DNA of 64,000 nucleotides, taken from contig NC_084814.1 in NCBI RefSeq assembly GCF_963583255.1, positions 24,494,815-24,558,814 of the forward strand, given 5' to 3'. Under the pieces are notes generated by a model that saw only the letters and a program-made list of their open reading frames with translations, searched no databases and was not told where the DNA came from. Origin of the DNA: Pyrus communis (lineage: Eukaryota > Streptophyta > Magnoliopsida > Rosales > Rosaceae). The position numbers and the translations under genes are program-made. Positions 21,653 to 32,300 of this stretch are shown here, one piece after another (positions within the stretch are counted from its first letter, which is position 1; each line of letters opens with the position of its first letter).

Positions 21653-23116
21653 ATGGCTCAGAATACGTTTTTCTACTTGGCCTTTTTCTCAGCATTCTTC
21701 ACACTCACTTCACTCTCCCGCACCCTACCCGAATCCGAAACCGCCACCTTCCTCGACGTCTCCGCCTCCCTCCGCCAAGCCCACGCCGTCCTATCCTTCG
21801 ACCCCGAATCCCTCAAGCCCCTGGAGTCCCAATCCCAGGAATCCCGACCCCTCAACTCCTCCGCCTTATCCCTCCAGCTCCACCCCCGGGACGCCCTCTT
21901 CAATTCCCAGCACAAGGACTACAAATCCCTCACCCGCACCAGACTCTACCGCGACTCGGCCCGAGTCAACTCGCTCCACAGCAAGCTCCAGCTGGCACTC
22001 CAGGGGATCAAAAAATCGGATCTCGAGCCCATGCACGCCGAGATCCTACCCCAGGACCTCTCCACCCCCGTCGTCTCCGGCGTCAGCCAGGGCAGCGGAG
22101 AGTACTTCTCCCGGATTGGCGTCGGGACACCGGCGAAGTCGTTCTACATGGTTCCAGACACCGGCAGCGACGTCAACTGGCTCCAGTGCGACCCCTGCTC
22201 CGACTGCTACCAGCAATCCGACCCTGTTTTCAACCCCGCCGGATCCTCCAGTTACAGCCAGCTCACGTGCGACGCGCCGCAATGCCAGGCCCTCCAGGTG
22301 TCCGCCTGCCGCGCCAATAAGTGCCTCTATCAGGTGTCGTACGGCGACGGGTCCTACACCGTCGGCGATTACGTCACCGAAACGCTGTCGTTTGGTAACT
22401 CGGGCTCGATTAACAAAATCGCGCTGGGATGCGGACACGATAATGAGGGATTATTTGTCGGGGCTGCCGGATTACTCGGCCTCGGCGGTGGGCCCCTCTC
22501 ACTTACCTCCCAGTTCAAAGCGTCGTCGTTTTCGTACTGTTTGGTGAACCGCGACTCGTCCGCGTCGTCGACTCTGGAGTTCAACTCCGCCCCACCAGCA
22601 GACTCGGTCACGGCGCCGTTACTTCAGAGCGGAAAAGTCAGCACGTTTTACTACGTGGGCCTCACCGGATTCAGCGTCGGCGGTCAGCCGGTCTCCGTCC
22701 CGCCGTCGCTCTTCGCAGTGGACAAGTCCGGAAACGGCGGGATCATCGTCGACTCGGGAACATCCATAACTCGGTTGCAGACTCAGGCGTACAACTCGCT
22801 CCGCGACGCGTTCAAGAGATTTACTCGTGACCTGCCGACTGCGAGCAGCTTCGCGCTGTTCGACACGTGCTACGACCTGTCGTCGCGGACCAGGGTGCAG
22901 GTCCCAACGGTGGCGTTTCAGTTTTCCGGCGGGAAGTCTTTGAGCCTTCCCGCGAAGAACTACTTGATTCCTGTGGACTCCGCGGGGACGTTTTGCTTCG
23001 CTTTCGCACCGACGTCGTCGTCGCTGTCTATCATTGGGAACGTCCAGCAGCAAGGGACACGTGTCAGCTACGATTTGGCGAACAAACGCGTGGGATTCTC
23101 GCCAAATAAATGTTAA
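21653..23116 (+). CDS. ASPG1: secreted A1 aspartic protease, ASPG1-like
   Basis: This single-exon 487-residue protein has a hydrophobic signal peptide (residues 1 to ~23), a prosegment to about residue 140, and a pepsin-like domain to the end. The two catalytic motifs are Asp-Thr-Gly-Ser at residue 169 and Asp-Ser-Gly-Thr at residue 367. Paired cysteines in the Gln-Cys-Asp-Pro-Cys-Ser-Asp-Cys-Tyr-Gln-Gln segment and the C-terminal Ser-Ile-Ile-Gly-Asn-Val-Gln-Gln-Gln-Gly block mark the plant nucellin/ASPG1 group. There is no plant-specific saposin insert. ASPG1 in Arabidopsis acts in guard cells and drought response. A Pro directly precedes the first catalytic Asp, where a hydrophobic residue is usual. 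Codons are GC-rich compared with flanks. A CT repeat (about 21548-21567) lies in the leader. Confidence 0.93.
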   Translation: MAQNTFFYLAFFSAFFTLTSLSRTLPESETATFLDVSASLRQAHAVLSFDPESLKPLESQSQESRPLNSSALSLQLHPRDALFNSQHKDYKSLTRTRLYRDSARVNSLHSKLQLALQGIKKSDLEPMHAEILPQDLSTPVVSGVSQGSGEYFSRIGVGTPAKSFYMVPDTGSDVNWLQCDPCSDCYQQSDPVFNPAGSSSYSQLTCDAPQCQALQVSACRANKCLYQVSYGDGSYTVGDYVTETLSFGNSGSINKIALGCGHDNEGLFVGAAGLLGLGGGPLSLTSQFKASSFSYCLVNRDSSASSTLEFNSAPPADSVTAPLLQSGKVSTFYYVGLTGFSVGGQPVSVPPSLFAVDKSGNGGIIVDSGTSITRLQTQAYNSLRDAFKRFTRDLPTASSFALFDTCYDLSSRTRVQVPTVAFQFSGGKSLSLPAKNYLIPVDSAGTFCFAFAPTSSSLSIIGNVQQQGTRVSYDLANKRVGFSPNKC

Positions 23117-24225
23117 GAAAAGTTTAAAAACGTAGGGACGTACTCGGGTTGTTTAGGTATTAGGTTCGGATCGTGACATGAAATTATTGTGCAACTAGCT
23201 GTTTATCCCTCGTAAATTTGATAAATGATAAAAAAGGTGATCGTAAAGTTGTTGCGGTATTGTGTGATACTGAAATACGAATGCTGTATAACTAGTTCAA
23301 ATGTCATAAAGTTGCATCTACTTCCACATAATAATAAGCAACACTACCAATTCATGGATGTGATATAATTAGTTTACGTATTATAATATGAACGATAAAT
23401 TAATTCATGGACAAAGTATAGTATAACTAGTGTATCTTTTTATAGCATGAGTAGGTCACGTGGCTGTACGTAGTACTACAACTAAAAAACATTAAACCGA
23501 GATTGTGTTTAGTACTACTAATAAGAAACATTAACGTAGTTGTGGATTAGTTATATCATCTGACTGATTAAGTGTTAACTTTGTAACTGTATTTTAGTAT
23601 TATACAATAATGTAGCAGTGTGATACGTATTAATTGGTCTCAAAAATAACATATACAGAGGACAGGTGGGATATTTAATGTATGTATACGTATAGGTGAG
23701 AGGTGGACGAGAGTGGGGGACATCCATCTACTATACATAAATTTTGAGTAGAGTGTCTTTTTCTTAGGGTTTTTAGCCGAGAAATATGGTTGAATTGCTG
23801 GTGCGGGTTTTAAATGAGTTCATAAAACATATTTGAGTATAAAAAAAAGATTAGATATACCAAATGTTTTAATATAATTAATTTTTTTTTTTTAAATATC
23901 TGATCAATTGTATTGTTACGTTTAGTGTTCCAAACTATATTTCAGGCAGGTTGATAAATCTCTCATATTTAAGAGCTATTAATAGGCCATACGATAATAC
24001 CAAAAGTGGGGATACGTCGTAACAGGCCTGCATGTGTGCCACGTGGAATTGTTTTGGTTTGATATTTTGGTGGCGTCGTGTCCCTCTCTGACTCTCTGTT
24101 TTTGCATGTGATTTTTGGAGCGTTAGCTAATAAACGATCTTACTGGCAAGAAATTTTTAGAGTGCCGGAAATAGGTTTAGTATATAAAGTATTATAATAT
24201 AATTGGTTGAATTTTTTTCAAAAAC

Positions 24226-24451
24226 CACAGACGAATGATAGAAAAAAGCTAATCTTTTCTAAGAAGAGATTTTTTAGTGCGTTGAAAACACGGTTCGGTA
24301 CATTAAGTATAATAATATACTTGATTGAATTTTTTTGTCTTCAAATTTCTAAACAATTATATTATTACACTTGATGTACCGAATCGTGTTTCCAACGCAT
24401 TAAAAAATCTCTTCTTACAAATGATTAACTTTTTTCTATCCTTCGTCTGTG
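24226..24451. mobile_element. hairpin MITE with ~90-bp terminal inverted repeats
   Basis: The left arm starts CACAGACGAATGATAG and the right arm, read in reverse complement, starts CACAGACGAAGGATAG. The arms stay paired for about 90 bases through the word AAGAGATTTTTTA and an ATAATAT end, leaving a loop of about 45 bases. No transposase is present. A diverged single arm of similar sequence precedes it at 24143-24225. Confidence 0.75.
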
Positions 24452-25505
24452 ACTTCTGGTGGGGTTATAGATCACATGGATCGTAGGCTCCACTTTCGGA
24501 AGTGGACGACAACGTAGGTAGATAAGCTCCTATGGAAGTAGTGGAAGACAACGTCCCCTTGGCTCCTGTGGAAGTAGTGGAAGACAACGTCCTCCGATAG
24601 AAACCTCACGCTACTGATTTACGTGTTACAATGTTCATTAACGACAAAGTTGATTAGTGATTCTTCGTGCTGGTTTAGCATATCTTGGAGACTTGGAACG
24701 TGTTGTGTGATTGGCGGGGAAAATGTGCATATGACATCATGTTATTGAGCGAGAACGTCACAAAAATAGTTCTTCCGTTTTACGTAAATTGTTCCCGTAA
24801 TGTCGGCAAGCTGGTCATTATCTGGTTGGGGCCTTGACGAATGGGAATGCATCTTGTTGATACATGCCCAACCCAACTTAGATTATGTTAATCACGGTTG
24901 AACAGGTTATATGTAATATTATTGAATTAGGGTTCGTTTGGAAGTGTTTCTAAAATGACAAAATGTTTCGGGTTTTAAAAGCACTTGAAGTGCTTCTTGT
25001 AAAAAACACCAGTTATGTGCTTTTTCCAAGATTCAGTTGTACCTTTACTAAAGATTGGTTTCAAAAATATTTTCACAAAAAAAACGTTTTCTGTCATTTT
25101 AAAAACAATTCAAACAAAACCTTATTTTTCCTATTTAGAAGTCAGAAGTTGGAAAATTAATTACTTTTTGCAAGAAAAATAACTATTTCTTAATTAGTAT
25201 TATTTTGATGATTAATTAGTGAAATAGAGATTAAGGAAATAGTCAAAGTACCCAGATATTATGAAAGAATCAGGATTAAAACCCTATAGAAATTTGGTAT
25301 ACCCTACCTAGCTTTTTGACTATGGCCATCTAAATGCCATAAAATTTAGGTGAAATACAATTATAGGAGGGTCCCAAGACCCCAGCAGAGAAAACCCTAG
25401 TGTGGAGACGTTTTATTCCAGCAACATTCTAATTTAATTAAAACTACAAGAAAGCTTTTCGAACTTAATTACAAAGAAAAAACATAGTGTTATACTCAAC
25501 GGAAT

Positions 25506-25713
25506 GAGATTCGACCTGAATCTCTGTGTCCAAAGTCCACGGATGAGAGATCCAAACCGTTTAAAAGATAGATATATCCGGACCGTTCAATGTTTGAGTG
25601 TTTTTGTAAAATGGGTCAATTGGAATGAAATAATGATGGCCGTAAGACTAAAATGAAGTCGTCCGGATCTCACCGTCCGCAAAGTCCAGACATAGAGATC
25701 CGGAGTATATCTC
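25506..25713. mobile_element. hairpin MITE, ~50-bp inverted repeats
   Basis: The left arm, from GAGATTCGACC through CTCTGTGTCCAAAGTCC, pairs with the right arm ending GGAGTATATCTC after GCAAAGTCCAGACATAGAG. Length and lack of coding potential fit a MITE. Its GAATC/GGATC-rich ends resemble those of the hairpin at 59086-59278. Confidence 0.6.
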
Positions 25714-26509
25714 AATCCATATTCAACTTTCTTACATTCAGTTACGGAAGCATCTATATGTTAAAAAAGAACAGTAGTTTGCATCACGAGATTCATGACA
25801 AGCTTTTCACCAGTAGAGGTTGGAACCCAGCACATAGATTTGAAAGGGATGAAGTAGAAAACATAGGTCAAACCACAAGTCTTACAAAAGGTAGGTGAGC
25901 GTTCCAAAGACTCATGAAATTACCTGGACCTCTTCACATAAGAATAATTTAAGTAGAAAGGGTTCACCTTCAACGTAATGTCTCAATCAAATAATGCATT
26001 GCTATGAGTAAATTTTCTTCACACGACGTTACATTATTGGACAGGAATGCTGTTGTGAACCTGTTCTACGTAAATTTTTCTCCACCTAAACCCTTCAATG
26101 TCATGGCTTTAATTAAGGTGAAAACCCAAACCGTTGGAAAAAGCATTTAAATAGCTAAAATTTATTTGATAAGAAAAGATTCAGACTACATAAATTGCAT
26201 AGATCCAAGATATGTAAAACAAAAAAAATGGCAAAAATAAAACAGCAACAATGAACTTCTGATAAAATTACAAGTATGCTAATTCTCAGAGTATGATAGT
26301 TCTTATCAAATGAATAGCTGCAGCTGCACCTTCAGCGAAGGGACGTTGGAACCACTCTGGACTGCATAATTCCTATGGAGGCTCTGTATAAATCTTCAGC
26401 TAGCGTTTGTGAGTCGGCGTCACCACCAGAAAACAATGAATGCAATGATGGTTCGCCAAATTGAGAGACCTTGGAATAATACGAGTCTCAAGATAACAAA
26501 CGAAGCAAT

Positions 26510-27245
26510 TTAACCGCATTGTTCCAAGGGTTTGGCACTATTAACAAAAGTTGCGCTTTTGTTGAACCCCTCAAGCAAAAGAATACGCACCGCTTCTACA
26601 CCTTCTTGAAATGTAAAATTCAGCTGAAAAGTATTTCTAGTAGTTAGAATCACCAATGCAATCTATACATAAGCCTCTCTAGAGGTTGCATTAGAAACTT
26701 TACAAACCTCCTGTTGTTCTTGTTTAGTAAATGGACGAAGAACAAAGTTGACAGGATCCATTTTCCCAGGAGGGCGTCCAATGCCTACACAAATTTCACC
26801 AATTTAATGACAAAAGTAACATATGAAGTTCTTTTTCCTTAATGCGTAATATATAAAGAAGTACTAGAGAAACACTTTTGGTGGTCTAGGGAAAGTACCG
26901 ATTCTTAAACGAGGAAAATCTCGGCTCCCCTTAAAGTGATCAATGACACTCCTCATCCTGCAAGAGAAAGCATATGATAGGAACCAATCAAGAATCATTA
27001 TGCCATTTTGAATTCTATTTCCCTTTACTTATTGAGTTAAATCTAACAGAAAAACTACTATATTAGCAACAACAAACTACTATGGTGGCATTGTATAATT
27101 ACGCATTGTGTCCTCCATGTCCACCTTTCGGCAACATCCGCAGTTTTCCAAAGGGAAGATCTAGATCATCAAATATCTGAAAACGGGAACCACAAACTTA
27201 GAGCATGGTAGAGAAACAGGACACTCTGACTCGGGGAGGGAAAAT

Positions 27246-27286
<41 letters not shown>

Positions 27287-28345
27287 AATAGTAGTGATTA
27301 AGTAAAGGAGAGAAACTGCACCACAAGTACTTGCTTCAATGGAATCTTGTAATACGACACAATGGATCCAACCTTCAACAGAAGAGTCCAATTATCACCG
27401 AAACATATAAAAGCATCAAGACAAATTTTGAGATAGTTTACTTACAGACTCACCGCTTTTATTCATGTAAGTTTGTGGTTTGGCAAATATAACCGGAACA
27501 TCCCCAATAAGACCTGGAGAACATGAAAACAAAGCTCAATGAAGATTATAACTTTCCCTAACAACTTGGAATCTTGAAAACAAAGTAAAGAACTATTCAT
27601 CCGTAAGCTCCATAAAGTAGCCATAAACTCATAACAGCATGAGATTGTAAATGGTCGAGACATACGAAAGATATAGTTAGCGAATACAGTTGCGGTTTGG
27701 AAAGAAACACAACCAACATAACTCTCCAAGTGCAGATAATCATCCGTAATCAAACGATATTTCACCAAGTGCAGATAATCACACAATCAACATAACAAAA
27801 CTTCTCCAAATGGAATCTTGTAAATTTGAAATAGATAACTAAATTTAAGCAAACAAACCTTTTCCAACAAGGGCTTTGAAAGAAACACTGCTCATAGGTA
27901 TCCCTTCAGCTTCAGCAATGGCATCCACCATCTCAAAACCCACCTGCGAAAACATCACCACCATAAATTGCAAGCTTTAGATTTCAAAAATTACGAAATA
28001 TGAGCAATTGGGTTATCAAATAACAAGATTTAACACAAGTATGAGGATCAAAGTATTGAACTTTGTGTGTCAATTCGAAAGAGGGGCCGTACGGACATTG
28101 TGGCGGGTGCTGTTGTACTTCTTCCCGGGGTTTCCGAGGCCGACGATGAGCCACGGCTGCTTGGGGGGCGTCTTGGCTTCCACAACCGCCGTTTCCGGCC
28201 CGGCAGAGGGAGATTGCGATGACGAGAATTGGGCCATTATCCAAAGCGACGGAGATTGAATTAGGGGTTTTGAGAAGCCGAAGCAGCGGTGGCAATTGGG
28301 GAAGCGGACGGTGGCGATGGATGATAGGGAAGCAGCAACGTTCAT
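26510..28345 (-). CDS. organellar peptidyl-tRNA hydrolase (Pth family)
   Basis: Eight exons on the minus strand: 28345-28097, 27943-27859, 27513-27446, 27372-27322, 27176-27103, 26957-26899, 26784-26708 and 26623-26510. They join in frame to 258 residues. The first ~50 residues look like a transit peptide. The Pth core shows Val-Gly-Leu-Gly-Asn-Pro-Gly, Arg-His-Asn-Val-Gly-Phe (catalytic His and neighbour Asn), Pro-Gln-Thr-Tyr-Met-Asn, Asp-Asp-Leu-Asp-Leu-Pro and Lys-Gly-Gly-His-Gly-Gly-His-Asn. The enzyme cleaves peptidyl-tRNA released from stalled ribosomes, here presumably in chloroplast or mitochondrion. The related CRS2 splicing proteins share the fold, so that role is not excluded. Intron 1 has a weak GTCCGT donor. 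A GA microsatellite sits in intron 4. Confidence 0.9.
27247..27283. repeat. AG microsatellite in Pth intron 4
   Basis: About 18 uninterrupted AG units lie between exons 4 and 5 of the peptidyl-tRNA hydrolase gene. Confidence 0.9.
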
Positions 28346-29059
28346 ATTTCTTGTTTAATTTGCCGAGGGTTTTGAGGAATAGAGGTATAAACCCTCCTGC
28401 TAAAAAGCGAGGAAGAAGATGAGGGGAAAGCCGCTCAGCCGCGGGCTTTTAGATTTTAGAATTTACCAATTGAAATTTGGGGAAATTAATCAAATAAATA
28501 AAAGTATTGATTTAATTTTTTGACAAAATAAAAAATGTAGATATAGTTTTACACTTAAGAGAAAAATAGCAATCCGTTTTACACTTTGATCCCTCAAACT
28601 TATTTATTTTTTCCGAACGATATGGAAATGGGGACTTGAAAAGAAAAAAATTCGGGTCTAAAAATAAACGGATCATATCACTCTTATAAGGTCATATAAA
28701 TTTCTAGTTCATAAAAATGCACATCTTCCCTAATAATGAATGAAAAATGAATGTCTAAACCGGTTTAATTTTCATTCATCATTAAGGTTGATTACGGAAT
28801 GCATTATCTTCCTCTAAAATCATTAGACTGGAAGTGAAACGCTTCAAGAAGACTCATTATCTTTTGTAACTTTGTTGAAGCCATAAAAGATGAAATTAGA
28901 GGCCTTGCCATTTTAAGAACCAAAGATGTTATATAGAAAAAATCAATGTAATTTGGAATTCATATGATGGAGCCTAGAAATACAACTTTTTTCTTTGTTT
29001 TCAATTTTGCTTTTTTGGGTACATTTTTACAATGGGAAGAGGAACATCAGATGAACTGA
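28346..29059. other. spacer between Pth and vWA genes
   Basis: It contains the Pth promoter side and the vWA 3' flank. It is AT-rich and no element or gene is recognised. Confidence 0.5.
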
Positions 29060-31141
29060 TCAATCCAGCACGGCAAGCTTCTGATATTCTTCCCCAGAGA
29101 TGGCTGCTTCCATGACAAGGTCCGGGCGAACTTCTCCCTCGTTGTCCAAGAACAGCTTCATCAAATTCTTGGAGAAGCCACTCAACAATGCCACTCCTGG
29201 TTGGTTGCTCGGCATTGGCGTAGACTTCGAATGCCTCAAATTCCAGAAGATAATCTGCGGCACCGCATTCCCATACCCTTTCTCAGTATACTTCCTCTGT
29301 ATAGCCTGGTAATCAGTCTCCCAAGGCCCGCTAGTTGAAGCCTGATCAAACTCCATGTCGCTAAACACGAAGATCCTCTTTATCATCTGCTCCGGCTTCA
29401 ATTTCCCGTTCACCGCCACTTGGAGAATCAAATCAAACACCTTTTGGAAATTCGTGATGCGTCCCCATTCCATCGTCCTTATAAAGTTGCACTTGGAGCT
29501 TAGATCATGGCCTTGTATCTGATGCAGCTGAGGGTTGTGACTGAAAGTGATGACCTTCCCCTTCCATGGCTCATCAATCAGTTCGGACACCAACAATCCC
29601 AAAGCCACGGAAACCTCCATCGGGGTCCCATTCATGCTGCCGGAGACGTCACACACAGCCAAACAGTTCTTCATCTTCCCTTGCTTCAACAGATCATCCA
29701 CCATTCTCTTCCATTGAAGCTCGGCCACCTGACCGCCATCTCCATGATTCAGAGACTCTATGATCTCGTGCGGAAGCAGAGCACCCGCAGCAATGGTGGA
29801 CTTTCCTGCCTTAACATCCGCCAAATACTTCTTAAACCTCTCCTCATCGTGCTTCAAGAATTTCTCCTTGTAAAACTTCATGGCCACAGAGGCCACTCGG
29901 TTGTAAGGAATCAAACCCCACTGATTAGCACCGATATAAACCTCTGGCAACTCCAACACCTTCCTCAGCGGCACCAACACCTCCTTCCTCAGCCGGTCTC
30001 TCACTCTGTACGCATAATGTGCCTCCTCAACCCCTTCGTACTCCAGGTACGATTCTCTCGGGAAAACCTTCTTGGCAATGCTTTCGCACAACAGAGTGGC
30101 CTTATCGAAGGAGGAATCAATTGAAGGGCACCACTTGGCTGCCAGGCTGATCTTCTTGTACTGATTGGCCTTGAAATTTTCCATATCGGACTTCAAACAC
30201 TCTGCGAAAAGGTCCGAAACCCTCTCGTACAGAAATCGGAAATCAGGGTCACGCTCGTACCTTACAATGGCTTTCTTGGCCATGGCAGCCTTCTTCTCCT
30301 TCCTCAAAACGCTCGCATTTTCCTTCTCTGATTGTGCCCTTTCCTTTGCCATTTGTATCCTTGCCTCTTTAGATTGCCCATCCCCTCGACCATATTTTCT
30401 ATTACTTGACCTGCGGCCGCGGCCGCCGCTGAATGGTGGTTTCAGACCCCACGGGTGCTGATGTGGTGCTGAATAGCCACCGTATGGTGAAGGTGAAGGT
30501 GGTGCTGAATAGAATGGTGAATTACCGTAGGTTGATGGTGGCGGTTCATAGCGTAAAGGCCGACCGTGGCCTCGCATCCTCCTACCCCTCCTAGTTCGAC
30601 CCGCCCCGCTTTTCCTGATATTCCACTCTGCCTTTTGCTTCTTTCTCACTTCTTCTCCTTCTAGAAGGCGGTACAGGATCTCTGGCAGGTCCTTAAAGTA
30701 CCCAAACTCTGCGAAGGATGCGACGTTGCAGGCGAGGGTTTTGGGGTGGTATTTGTGGAGCCAAAACGCCGCCGTGTAGAACCTCTCCTTGTCGGACTTT
30801 CCGGTTCCCCGCACGCCGCGGAGGTTGCAGATGAGCTTGAGGGTGGTCAGATCGTCGTGTGCCCAGGCGAGCGGGAGCTGGGTGTTGAAATAGGAGGCGG
30901 GGGTGGTGGGCACGACGTGGAAGAAGAAATCGACGCAGGGGTTGCCGGAGTTAAGGAACGTGGAGGCGCCGTTCTCGGTGTATCCCATCGGAGGTGCGAT
31001 CACCGGAACCTTGGCCGCGTCGTTGTAATTGGCGACCATGAGGTCGACGAATGGGTTGCCGGAGGGGGCTACTGGTTGTGCTTGGGGTGGTGGGGTTGGG
31101 GCCCTGAGCTCCGGAGGACCGAGGAGACTTGGAGGAGCCAT
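29060..31141 (-). CDS. UCP015417/vWA-domain protein (DUF2828 type)
   Basis: This single-exon protein is 693 residues from the ATG at 31141 to TGA at 29060. The N-terminal part opens Leu-Leu-Gly-Pro-Pro-Glu-Leu and carries a conserved Asn-Pro-Cys-Val-Asp-Phe-Phe-Phe block. A Gly/Pro/Tyr-rich Arg-rich linker (about residues 185-255) follows, then a helical region, then a vWA-like domain. Its metal-site motif Asp-Val-Ser-Gly-Ser-Met begins at residue 498, with the Ser-Asp-Met-Glu-Phe-Asp block later. The family (Arabidopsis At5g43400 and relatives) is conserved in plants and has no settled function. A TATATAAA box lies at 31251-31258 on the minus strand, about 110 bases upstream. The neighbouring pseudogene is a head-to-head paralogue. 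Confidence 0.9.
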   Translation of the reverse strand: MAPPSLLGPPELRAPTPPPQAQPVAPSGNPFVDLMVANYNDAAKVPVIAPPMGYTENGASTFLNSGNPCVDFFFHVVPTTPASYFNTQLPLAWAHDDLTTLKLICNLRGVRGTGKSDKERFYTAAFWLHKYHPKTLACNVASFAEFGYFKDLPEILYRLLEGEEVRKKQKAEWNIRKSGAGRTRRGRRMRGHGRPLRYEPPPSTYGNSPFYSAPPSPSPYGGYSAPHQHPWGLKPPFSGGRGRRSSNRKYGRGDGQSKEARIQMAKERAQSEKENASVLRKEKKAAMAKKAIVRYERDPDFRFLYERVSDLFAECLKSDMENFKANQYKKISLAAKWCPSIDSSFDKATLLCESIAKKVFPRESYLEYEGVEEAHYAYRVRDRLRKEVLVPLRKVLELPEVYIGANQWGLIPYNRVASVAMKFYKEKFLKHDEERFKKYLADVKAGKSTIAAGALLPHEIIESLNHGDGGQVAELQWKRMVDDLLKQGKMKNCLAVCDVSGSMNGTPMEVSVALGLLVSELIDEPWKGKVITFSHNPQLHQIQGHDLSSKCNFIRTMEWGRITNFQKVFDLILQVAVNGKLKPEQMIKRIFVFSDMEFDQASTSGPWETDYQAIQRKYTEKGYGNAVPQIIFWNLRHSKSTPMPSNQPGVALLSGFSKNLMKLFLDNEGEVRPDLVMEAAISGEEYQKLAVLD

Positions 31142-31250
31142 TGGTGGTATGGGATTGTACGAAATTGGGGTTTTGCAGAGGGGGCTTTTGGGATGTGATC
31201 TGATCGATGGGTGGATCGACTGATGGGTTTTTGGAGGTTCGTGATGTGAG

Positions 31251-31283
31251 TTTATATAGAAGGAGCGTTACTTGGGCTCCAAG
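31251..31283 (-). promoter_or_regulatory. core promoter of the vWA gene
   Basis: The minus strand has CTTGGAGCCCAAGTAAC (31283-31267) followed 8 bases later by TATATAAA (31258-31251). The same 17-mer precedes the TATA box of the divergent pseudogene. Confidence 0.7.
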
Positions 31284-31532
31284 GATTTTTAAAGATCAAC
31301 AACGAAACCGACCGACTTTGTACTTTTCTAAGTAAACGCATTCAAAGATTTAAAATTCGCACAATAAAAGATAAGAGTATCTGTAACCTTTTAAATTGTA
31401 TTATTATATCTTTTGTCGCTGCCAGCATTATTTTACTAATTTGCCCCTACATGAGCGTGGTTCAATTTGACTTGGCAAATCGACTTTAAAAAGTGGCAAA
31501 CAGCATTACAGCAAAGTATACTTTTATAGGTT

Positions 31533-31743
31533 TATTACAGGAAGACAGATTCTCTACCCTCCTACTTTTTGTGTCTTCCTGTTTTATGTGGTCACGGTTA
31601 AACCACGTTAACATTTTATATTATTTTTTATAGGGATAATAAAATAAAAATGAATAGTAATATAAAACATTAACGTGGCTTAACCGTGACCACACAAACA
31701 GGGCACAGAGAGTGAGAGGGCAGAGAATCTGCCTCCTTATTAC
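31533..31743. mobile_element. hairpin MITE between the two vWA copies
   Basis: The arms of about 95 bases pair through AGATTCTCTACCCTC / GAGGGCAGAGAATCT and GTGGTCACGGTTAA / TTAACCGTGACCAC. There is a short A/T-rich loop and no coding capacity. Confidence 0.75.
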
Positions 31744-31934
31744 AGATGTTCAACCTAGTTAAGAATTGTCCTTAGAAAAGTATAAACATGACTAATAATA
31801 GTATTATGGAACCAAGTAAAAACTAAGAATTTTATTATTTGACCAAAACAAACTAAGAATCAAAATCGATTTTAATGCAAGTTTTCTAATTACAAAAAAG
31901 TTGGAATGTTGAATGTGTTTTGGAGTTTTGTAAT

Positions 31935-31938
<4 letters not shown>

Positions 31939-31966
<28 letters not shown>
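31939..31966. repeat. poly-T tract
   Basis: An almost pure run of about 28 T residues lies between the two vWA copies. It has no retroelement body attached that I can recognise. Confidence 0.8.
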
Positions 31967-32254
31967 CAATTCACAACCTTCAGTTTGTTTAAAACACTCT
32001 ACAATTAAAATTTCTCAAACAATTTCAGCTTTACCTTTTTTTGTTTAAAACATACATATTGTCATCCAAATTATCAAGTAAGTTTAATGATCTAATTAAT
32101 ATATCAAATAAATCTGTCTCGAATAAACATTTGAATAACTAAATAATCTTCGTTTTAAATAATTTTTTTTTTCAAATCCCTCATTTGTTAATTTTAATAG
32201 GGAAACATACATGAAGAAATAGAAATGGAGCAAAATCACATCTTAATTATGAGT

Positions 32255-32287
32255 CTTGGAGCCCAAGTAACCTAGCTCCTATAAAAG
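32255..32287 (+). promoter_or_regulatory. core promoter of the vWA pseudogene
   Basis: CTTGGAGCCCAAGTAAC at 32255-32271 is followed by TATAAAAG at 32280-32287, 14 bases before the ATG at 32301. It is a perfect match to the 17-mer of the intact gene. Confidence 0.7.
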
Positions 32288-32300
32288 AGGGGTAAATATC

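Larger units (their letters stand above)
23117..26509. other. spacer between aspartic protease and Pth genes
   Basis: No gene is seen. It holds the hairpin MITEs at 24226-24451 and 25506-25713, a diverged relative of the first just upstream (24143-24225), and a short minisatellite near 24497-24600 with the word GGAAGTAGTGGAAGACAACGT repeated. Confidence 0.5.

Noticed and set aside
22046..23053. Several ORFs in other frames across the aspartic protease gene
   Set aside because: The gene is GC-rich, which lowers stop frequency; these shadows have no homology and lack proper starts.
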